NCBI GenBank assembly: GCA_020851855.1
Contig: JADZBY010000721.1
Span: forward strand, 1 to 11,092
Source of the DNA: Anaerolineae bacterium
Lineage (GTDB): Bacteria; Chloroflexota; Anaerolineae; Aggregatilineales; UBA2796
Direction of reading: 5' to 3'
DNA: 11,092 nt
Made by a program: the position numbers and the translations under genes. The notes beneath the pieces are model-generated. The model had not been told where the DNA came from, did not search any database, and was given only the letters and a program-made list of their open reading frames with translations. Each line of letters starts with the position of its first letter. The stretch's first letter is position 1. Positions 5,947-11,092 of this stretch are shown here, one piece after another.

Positions 5947-5961
5947 ACGATTCGGTACAAT
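5933..5961 (+). promoter_or_regulatory. Promoter of the PP2C-like membrane protein gene
   Basis: TTGGCC (5933-5938, 4/6) and TACAAT (5956-5961, 5/6) are separated by 17 bases. Transcription would start near 5968, downstream of the in-frame ATG at 5960, which argues that translation starts at 6023 instead. Confidence 0.5.
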
Positions 5962-6022
5962 GACCAGACGTATCGGGCCGGGCAGCGAGGACCAGACCGG
6001 ACAGGCGGATGCGGACAGAAGG

Positions 6023-8257
6023 ATGATCGAGGAAGTCGAAGCGCTGGTCGGATACGTGTTTGTCGTCGGCGGGCGGGCAGTGGGCGCTACGCCGCCCGGC
6101 GCGCGCGTCGAATTGCCCCCGCGCAAGGTGCAGCGCAGCCGCGAAGCCGATACGTTCTTCACCCTGATCACGCCCGCTTTCGCCGCCAGCCAGGGCAACG
6201 CCAACCTGTACGAGGAACTGTCCCGCATCGCCGCCGACAGCTATTTCCGGAGCAGCGGCGGCGTGACCAGCGGCCTGCGCGACGCGGTGACTGCCGTGCA
6301 CGATAACCTGTTGTCCTACGAGCAGGCCGGGCCGCGCGGCGGCGCGAACATGATCTGCCTGGTGCTGCGCGGCGGTGAGGTATATCTGGCCCGAACCGGC
6401 GCGGTATTGTGCCTGGTGCGGCAGGCCGACGACGTGCAGACGCTGCCCGCCGATTTGCACGAGGTATCGTCGCCTGTCGGGCGGCTGGGCAGCGGCGACG
6501 CGCCCGACGTGCGGCTCTCGCGGCATGAGGTCGGGCCGGGCGATGTGATGGTGCTGGCCGACGCGGGTCTGAGCCACGCCGCGTTGGACGAAATCGCCGC
6601 CGGGCTGGCCGCGCCGGATGTGCCGGACATCATCGAAGCGCTCAAGCCGCTGTGTGGCCGCGACGCGCAGGCCATGGTCGTGCAGTTCGTGTCCGCAGAA
6701 ACGCCCGATCCCGCCCCACCGCCGCCGCGCAAGAGCACACGCGCCTCGACGCCTGCTGCAAGCGCCCCCGTCTCCACGCCCGCGCCCAGCACGAGCGCCA
6801 GCGCCGCGGCCCATGCCGGGGCGGCGCTGGACAGTGAGCCGGCGGACGCGGATGCGGGCGAGATACAGGCCGGGTACGACGAGCAGGCCGGCGACATGCC
6901 CGCCGAGTCCGACTCTGCCGGGCCGACGCCCGTGCCACACCGGTTGGCCGGCGGGCTGGTGCGCGTCCTGAGCGGCGTGGCGCGCGGCATCAACGTCGGG
7001 TTGGACCGCGTGCTGCCGGAGCCGGAAGAAGAGAGCGGCCCGCGCGTCCCGGCCATGCTCGCCGCCGGGCTGGCCATCCTCGTGCCGGTGCTGGTCGTCT
7101 TCGTCGTCGTAGCGCTGCGCCTGTCCCAGGTGGATTTGACCGCCTTCGAGCAGCAGGTGGCCGAAGTAGAAGAGGCCGCCCGCGAAGCCGAGACGATCCC
7201 GCTCGACGACATCGCCAACGCGCGCACTGCGTGGTTGGCCGTCGTGCAGCGCGTCGAACTGGTCGAAACCAGTTCGGGCCGCGGCAACGATCCCGCCCTT
7301 TTGCGCGTCCGGGCGCGCGCGCAGGAAGTCCTCGACCGCTTCGATCAGGTGACGCGGGTCGAACCCATCGCGCTGCGCAATTTCGGGCAGGGCGCGCGGC
7401 TGGGCAACCCGGTCATTCGGGGTCAGGCGGACGTGTACACGCTCAACCTGGCCGAGAGCACGGTGTTTCGCGACACGCTGAACCCGAACACCGTTTCGCT
7501 TATGACGCGCAACACGCAGCCCGTCGTGCAGCGCGGGCAGGCGGTCGGCTCGTTCTCGGTGCGCGAGCTGCGCGACATGGCCTGGATGGCCGAGGGCGGC
7601 GTGCAGCGGGCGAACGTGCTCGCCGCGCTCGATACGCAGGGCATCCTGGTCACCTATTCGCCCACCTTTGCCCCGGCCACGGCGCAACGGCTGGCGGGCG
7701 CGGACATGTGGTCCGACCCGGTCAAGATGGTGGCGTGGCGCGGACGGCTGTACCTGCTCGATCCGGCGGCAAACCAGGTGTGGCGCTATGTGCCGGTCGG
7801 GAACAGCTATCCGAATCCGCCCGAAGCGTATTTCGAGCCGGAATCCGACCGTGATCTGTCGGCGGCGACAGACTTTGGCATCGATGGCGCGGGCAACCTG
7901 TACATCCTCAACGCAGACGGCAGCATAAGGAAGTACAACGGCGGCGTCGAGATGCCGTTTTCGTACACGAACATGCCCTACGACGGCGGAATCCTGAGCG
8001 GCAGCGGCCTGTTCCTCGACGCTGATTCAGCGCTGACGGCCATGTACGTGCTCGATCCGGACGATGAATCGGTGTATCAGGTCACGCTCTCCGGCCAGTT
8101 CCGCTTCCGCTTCCGCGCCGCCGATCCAGGCGCGTGGAGCGATCTGACGGGCATTTTCGTGGACGGCGCGCAGATTTACGTCACATCCGGCCCGGTCCTG
8201 TACACCTTCAACCTGGACGATTATTCGCCCACGCCGACGCCGACGCCGCCCGGCTGA
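6023..8257 (+). CDS. Membrane protein: degenerate PP2C-like domain, one TM helix, propeller-like domain
   Basis: The product has 744 residues from the ATG at 6023. Residues about 8-224 resemble a PP2C-type Ser/Thr phosphatase (GGEVYLARTGAVLCLVR, GPGDVMVLADAGLS, RDAQAMVVQF). The DGxGG motif is absent and the SDGL aspartate is replaced (ADAGL, 179-183), so two metal sites appear lost and catalysis is doubtful. A Pro/Ser/Ala-rich linker (about 225-305) leads to one strong transmembrane helix (about 343-366), then a short acidic coiled coil (about 370-391). The C-terminal half contains propeller/NHL-like repeats (RLYLLDPAANQVWRY 575-589; GNLYILNADGSIRKYNG 624-640) and ends in a PTPTPTPPG tail. 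A cytoplasmic N-terminus and external C-terminus are likely. It may sense an external ligand. An in-frame ATG at 5960 exists but overlaps the -10 box. No clear Shine-Dalgarno distinguishes the two. Confidence 0.8.
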   Translation: MIEEVEALVGYVFVVGGRAVGATPPGARVELPPRKVQRSREADTFFTLITPAFAASQGNANLYEELSRIAADSYFRSSGGVTSGLRDAVTAVHDNLLSYEQAGPRGGANMICLVLRGGEVYLARTGAVLCLVRQADDVQTLPADLHEVSSPVGRLGSGDAPDVRLSRHEVGPGDVMVLADAGLSHAALDEIAAGLAAPDVPDIIEALKPLCGRDAQAMVVQFVSAETPDPAPPPPRKSTRASTPAASAPVSTPAPSTSASAAAHAGAALDSEPADADAGEIQAGYDEQAGDMPAESDSAGPTPVPHRLAGGLVRVLSGVARGINVGLDRVLPEPEEESGPRVPAMLAAGLAILVPVLVVFVVVALRLSQVDLTAFEQQVAEVEEAAREAETIPLDDIANARTAWLAVVQRVELVETSSGRGNDPALLRVRARAQEVLDRFDQVTRVEPIALRNFGQGARLGNPVIRGQADVYTLNLAESTVFRDTLNPNTVSLMTRNTQPVVQRGQAVGSFSVRELRDMAWMAEGGVQRANVLAALDTQGILVTYSPTFAPATAQRLAGADMWSDPVKMVAWRGRLYLLDPAANQVWRYVPVGNSYPNPPEAYFEPESDRDLSAATDFGIDGAGNLYILNADGSIRKYNGGVEMPFSYTNMPYDGGILSGSGLFLDADSALTAMYVLDPDDESVYQVTLSGQFRFRFRAADPGAWSDLTGIFVDGAQIYVTSGPVLYTFNLDDYSPTPTPTPPG

Positions 8258-8312
8258 GCAAGCGCCTGGGCGGCCCATCAGCGCGCCCAAAATGGAGTGA
8301 CGGCCACAGCCT

Positions 8313-8321
8313 TGTTATAAT
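8313..8321 (+). promoter_or_regulatory. Extended -10 promoter of the GH57 gene
   Basis: TGTTATAAT combines a perfect TATAAT (8316-8321) with the TGn extension, conspicuous in this GC-rich gap. No good -35 is seen. The start would be near 8328, giving a leader of about 24 bases that holds the GAGGA ribosome-binding site at 8343-8347. Confidence 0.65.
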
Positions 8322-8351
8322 CACACGCCCAGGACGCCGCACGAGGATGCC

Positions 8352-10517
8352 ATGACCGGCCCCATTTACCTCTCTCTGGTCATTCACAATCACCAGCCCG
8401 TCGGGCAATTCGGCCACGTCACCGAGCACAGCACGCACGTCAGTTATCTCCCTTTCATCGAAGCGCTGGAGCGGTTTCCGGGCGTCAACGTGGCCATGCA
8501 CTTCTCCGGCGCGCTGATCGATTGGCTGCGGCAGCACAACCGCGAGGTGCTGGAACGGCTTCAGGCGCTCGTGGCGCGCCGTCAGGTCGAGATGCTGTCC
8601 GGTGGTTATTACGAACCGGTGCTGGCGGCGCTGCCCGACGACGACAAGATCGGGCAGATCGAGAAGCTCAACGCCGAGCTTGAGGCGACGCTGGGCGGCA
8701 AAGCGAGCGGCCTGTGGCTGGCCGAGCGCGTCTGGGAACAGCACCTCGCCTTGATCATCGCCCAGACCGGGCTGCGCTACACCATCCTCGACGATGCGCA
8801 CTTCGAAGCGGCGGGTTTCGACCGGGACAAGGACCTGTTCGGCTATTACGTGACCGAAGAGCAGGGCCACACACTGGCTGTGTTCGCCTCGTCGTCGCAC
8901 CTGCGCCACGCCATCCCCAACCAGCCCGTCGAAACCGTGCTCGAATGGCTGCGCGAGCGGGCCATCCTGCCCGAAGGCGCGCCGCCCCCGCTGGCGCTTA
9001 TGGCCGACACCGGCGAGAAGTTCGGCGCGTGGGCGGGCAGCTACGAACACTGCTGGGGCGACGGCAAGTACATCGATGACCTGTTCACCGCGCTGGAAAT
9101 GAACCGCGAATGGCTGAAGACCATCACGCCCGGCGCGTTTCTGAGCCGTTTCTCGCCGCTGGGGCGCGCCTACCTGCCGTCGGGCAGTTATACCGAGATG
9201 GGCGTATGGAGCCTGGGGGCCGAGGCGTCCTTCCAGCTTGCCGAATTGCGCCGCAAGCTGGACCGGGAGCGCCGCCCAGAGACGGGCCGCTTCTTGCGCG
9301 GCGGCACGTGGCGGCACTTCATGGTCAAATACGACGAGATCAACCACCTGCACAAGCGGATGCTCATCGTCAGCAGCAAGATTCGCGCCATGCGCCGGGG
9401 CCGCCGCCGGGATCGCGCCCTCGAATTGCTCTGGGCGGCGCAGGGCAATGACCCGTACTGGCATGGGCTGTATGGCGGCGTGTACCTCTTCAACCTGCGC
9501 GTCGCGCATTACGCCAACCTGCTCGCCGCCGAGGACATGGTCGAGAGCGAAGGGCCGCTTTTCTGCCTGGAAGCGCGCGATTTTGACTGCGACGGGCACA
9601 AAGAGGTGCTCTTCTTCGGCTACCCGCTCAACGCCATCTGGACGCCCGGCGTCGGCGGCGCGATGACCGAGTTGGACTACCGGCCCGCGCAGTACAACCT
9701 GTACAACGTCGTCACGCGGCGCAAAGAGGGCTATCACAACCTGCTGGTGCGCGCGGCGTCTGAGGGCAACATCATCACCCCGCAGAGCGGCGAGCCGGAA
9801 TATGCCAGCAGCCGCGCCGTGAAGGTCAAAGAGCAGGGCCTGGAGCGCCGCCTGATCTATGACTGGCACCGCCGCGCGTCGTTCCTGGACCACTTTCTTG
9901 GCCCGACCACGACGCTGGACGAGTTTTTTCATGCGCGTTATGCTGAACAGGGGGATTTCGTCAACCAGCCCTACACGTTGATCGACTCGCGCACCGAAGA
10001 AAGCGGCGTCGAGGTCGTACTCCAGCGCGACGGGCATGTCTGGATTGGCGAGATTCACTGGCCGCTGCGTGTGACGAAGACGTTCATCTTCCGCCGCGGC
10101 GAGCCGTCGTTCCAGGTGCGCTACGCCGTGCAGCAGAGCGCAGACCGGCCCGTGGATGTGCGCTTTGGGGTCGAGACGGTGGTCGGTCTGCAGGGCGGGC
10201 AGGATTTGCGCTGTTGCTCGCTGCGCATCAACCAGTCCGGCGAGCGGCTCAACCTGGGCGCGCTGCGCGAGTTCGAGTCGGTGGCGCGCTACAGCGCAGA
10301 CAGCAACCTGGAGAACCTGACGCTGCACGCCGACCTGTCGCGCCCGGCGTTTTTGTGGCAATTCCCGCTGGAAACCATCACGCAGTCCGAGGCAGGTTTC
10401 GAGCGGGGCTACCAGGGCACGGTGTTCCTGCACGTCTGGAACCTGCGCCTGCGCCCGGACGACGTCTGGGAAGTCACGCTGACGCACACCGTCCAGCAGA
10501 CGGCGACCCGGCCCTGA
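8352..10517 (+). CDS. GH57 family 4-alpha-glucanotransferase / alpha-amylase-like enzyme
   Basis: A 721-residue enzyme acting on alpha-1,4-glucans, cytoplasmic since no signal peptide is present. The five GH57 regions appear in order: HNHQP (12-16), GGYYEPVL (84-91), LWLAERVWE with likely nucleophile E125, MADTGEKFG with likely acid/base D219, and the AYLPSGSYTEMGVWSL region (273-288). After the barrel come the DUF1925-type segment (GNDPYWHGLYGGVYLFNLR at 365-383) and a beta-rich C-terminal domain (about 400-715). The architecture and length match Thermococcus-type 4-alpha-glucanotransferase (about 660 residues) more closely than GH57 branching enzyme or amylopullulanase. It probably works in glycogen or maltodextrin metabolism, although no glycogen gene lies nearby. 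The start is fixed by GAGGA four bases before the ATG and by the promoter upstream. The stop is 26 bases before the next gene. Confidence 0.93.
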   Translation: MTGPIYLSLVIHNHQPVGQFGHVTEHSTHVSYLPFIEALERFPGVNVAMHFSGALIDWLRQHNREVLERLQALVARRQVEMLSGGYYEPVLAALPDDDKIGQIEKLNAELEATLGGKASGLWLAERVWEQHLALIIAQTGLRYTILDDAHFEAAGFDRDKDLFGYYVTEEQGHTLAVFASSSHLRHAIPNQPVETVLEWLRERAILPEGAPPPLALMADTGEKFGAWAGSYEHCWGDGKYIDDLFTALEMNREWLKTITPGAFLSRFSPLGRAYLPSGSYTEMGVWSLGAEASFQLAELRRKLDRERRPETGRFLRGGTWRHFMVKYDEINHLHKRMLIVSSKIRAMRRGRRRDRALELLWAAQGNDPYWHGLYGGVYLFNLRVAHYANLLAAEDMVESEGPLFCLEARDFDCDGHKEVLFFGYPLNAIWTPGVGGAMTELDYRPAQYNLYNVVTRRKEGYHNLLVRAASEGNIITPQSGEPEYASSRAVKVKEQGLERRLIYDWHRRASFLDHFLGPTTTLDEFFHARYAEQGDFVNQPYTLIDSRTEESGVEVVLQRDGHVWIGEIHWPLRVTKTFIFRRGEPSFQVRYAVQQSADRPVDVRFGVETVVGLQGGQDLRCCSLRINQSGERLNLGALREFESVARYSADSNLENLTLHADLSRPAFLWQFPLETITQSEAGFERGYQGTVFLHVWNLRLRPDDVWEVTLTHTVQQTATRP

Positions 10518-10543
10518 GTGACGTGAGAAGGATGCAAACCGCG

Positions 10544-10978
10544 ATGAGCGACGACTTGGCATATCCCGAACAGGCCGCCCGGCTCCAACAAATGGCCGAG
10601 ATGTGGCTGAGCATGGCCATTGAGCGCCGGCGCGACGCCGATGCCGAGACGGATAAAGTATGGAGCGCGCGCCAGTATGGCATTGCCGACACCTACGAGG
10701 ACGCCGCGCTGCACATCCGTCAGGTGTTGGCCGAGGCGCGCGAGACGCCCGGCAAAACGCCCGACTGGCAGGCTGTGGTGGCCGAATGGGAAGGGCTGGC
10801 CAACCAGGTGCTCGGCCTGGCAGCGATGGACGATAACCGGATCACGGTGGCCTACCGGCGGTCGGGTGGGGAAGCGTACCAAGCCGCGATTGAGGCGCTG
10901 CGGGCGGCGCTCGAAGGCGATTCACAGCCGCGCGCGCTGGACGATCTGCGGCATTTGCTGGACGAGAGCCGGGACTGA
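10544..10978 (+). CDS. Unrecognised 144-aa protein, mostly helical
   Basis: I recognise no family. The sequence is rich in Ala, Leu, Glu, Asp and Arg with few glycines. It looks like a bundle of amphipathic helices (for example QAARLQQMAEMWLSMAIER, YEDAALHIRQVLAEAR and YQAAIEALRAALEG), with no signal peptide, membrane segment or cysteine, so it is probably cytoplasmic. AAGGA (10528-10532) lies 11 bases before the ATG at 10544; an in-frame ATG at 10532 has no Shine-Dalgarno and would add four residues. It sits 26 bases after the GH57 stop and 12 bases before the lipoprotein start, which suggests one operon. Codon use resembles the neighbours. Confidence 0.75.
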   Translation: MSDDLAYPEQAARLQQMAEMWLSMAIERRRDADAETDKVWSARQYGIADTYEDAALHIRQVLAEARETPGKTPDWQAVVAEWEGLANQVLGLAAMDDNRITVAYRRSGGEAYQAAIEALRAALEGDSQPRALDDLRHLLDESRD

Positions 10979-10990
10979 AGAAGGCGCGCT

Positions 10991-11092
10991 GTGAATCGAT
11001 CCATCCCTGGCCGTTCCCGTGGCCGTTACGCCGCCCTGACGCTCGCCCTGTTCTTCACTTTCGCCGCCCTCGTGGCGGCATGCGGACCCAGC
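10991..11092 (+). CDS. Lipoprotein, N-terminal 34 codons only
   Basis: Starting at GTG 10991 the frame stays open to the window end. The product begins with a basic region (MNRSIPGRSRGRY) followed by a hydrophobic core (AALTLALFFTFAALV) and the lipobox VAAC, with C31 as the predicted lipidated residue before GPS. This is a textbook signal peptidase II leader, so the protein is exported and membrane-anchored. Which one it is (solute-binding protein or other) cannot be told from 34 residues. AGAAGG at 10979-10984 stands six bases upstream and supports the GTG start. The gene follows the 144-aa gene after 12 bases. Confidence 0.75.
   Translation, partial: MNRSIPGRSRGRYAALTLALFFTFAALVAACGPS

Noticed and set aside
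5666..6022. Upstream extension of the PP2C-like protein
   Set aside because: The frame is open back to 5666 but overlaps the end of the hydrolase gene in another frame and encodes Arg/Ser-rich nonsense. The promoter at 5933-5961 also lies downstream of it.
5855..7687. Minus-strand open frame of 610 codons
   Set aside because: It is a shadow of the PP2C-like gene, low-complexity and rich in Arg, Gly and His, running through the intergenic promoter and hairpin.
8267..8289. Possible terminator after the PP2C-like gene (TGGGCG with CGCCCA)
   Set aside because: Only six base pairs with an 11-base loop and no T tract, so it is within chance expectation for this base composition.
8208..10562. Long minus-strand open frame opposite the GH57 gene
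   Set aside because: It mirrors a gene with all five GH57 motifs. No recognisable domain or ribosome-binding site is present on the minus strand.

Overview
The window is GC-rich bacterial DNA (roughly two thirds G+C by eye). It is densely coded, with short gaps and sigma70-type promoters that stand out against the GC background. The gene mix suggests a Chloroflexota (Anaerolineae-like) chromosome: an exonuclease-helicase fusion with decayed helicase motifs, a PP2C-like/membrane/propeller protein ending in a Pro-Thr tail, a GH57 enzyme and a lipoprotein. This assignment is an inference from style, not from a marker gene. I see no mobile element, CRISPR array or phage gene.

Layout. Bases 1-782 (minus) hold the first 260 codons of the ribosome-assembly GTPase Obg, cut by the window edge. 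Bases 783-1136 contain no conventional gene. On the plus strand they carry what looks like a self-contained small transcription unit: a promoter (869-897), a nested set of hairpins, a complete 17-nt complement of the expected 3' end of 16S rRNA placed as a Shine-Dalgarno in front of a 17-codon ORF (1002-1055), and an intrinsic terminator (1079-1114). This is the most intriguing part of the window. Next on the minus strand come tRNA-Ser(CGA) (1137-1223) and tadA (1260-1724), the tRNA adenosine deaminase, probably read as one transcript from a promoter that makes tadA leaderless.

From 1917 onward everything is on the plus strand: a 944-aa DnaQ-type 3'-5' exonuclease fused to a DinG-like helicase whose ATPase motifs have decayed (1917-4751); an alpha/beta hydrolase (4828-5889); a membrane protein with a degenerate PP2C-like domain and an extracytoplasmic propeller-like domain (6023-8257); a GH57 glycoside hydrolase/4-alpha-glucanotransferase (8352-10517); an unrecognised 144-aa protein (10544-10978); and the first 34 codons of a lipoprotein (10991 to the window end).

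How they fit. The left part is translation-centred: Obg for 50S assembly, TadA and tRNA-Ser for decoding, and a small RNA able to pair with the 16S tail. The plus-strand genes look functionally mixed. Likely promoters precede the exonuclease, the PP2C-like gene and the GH57 gene, and a weaker candidate precedes the hydrolase, so they appear to be mostly separate units. The GH57, 144-aa and lipoprotein genes are tightly packed and may form one operon.
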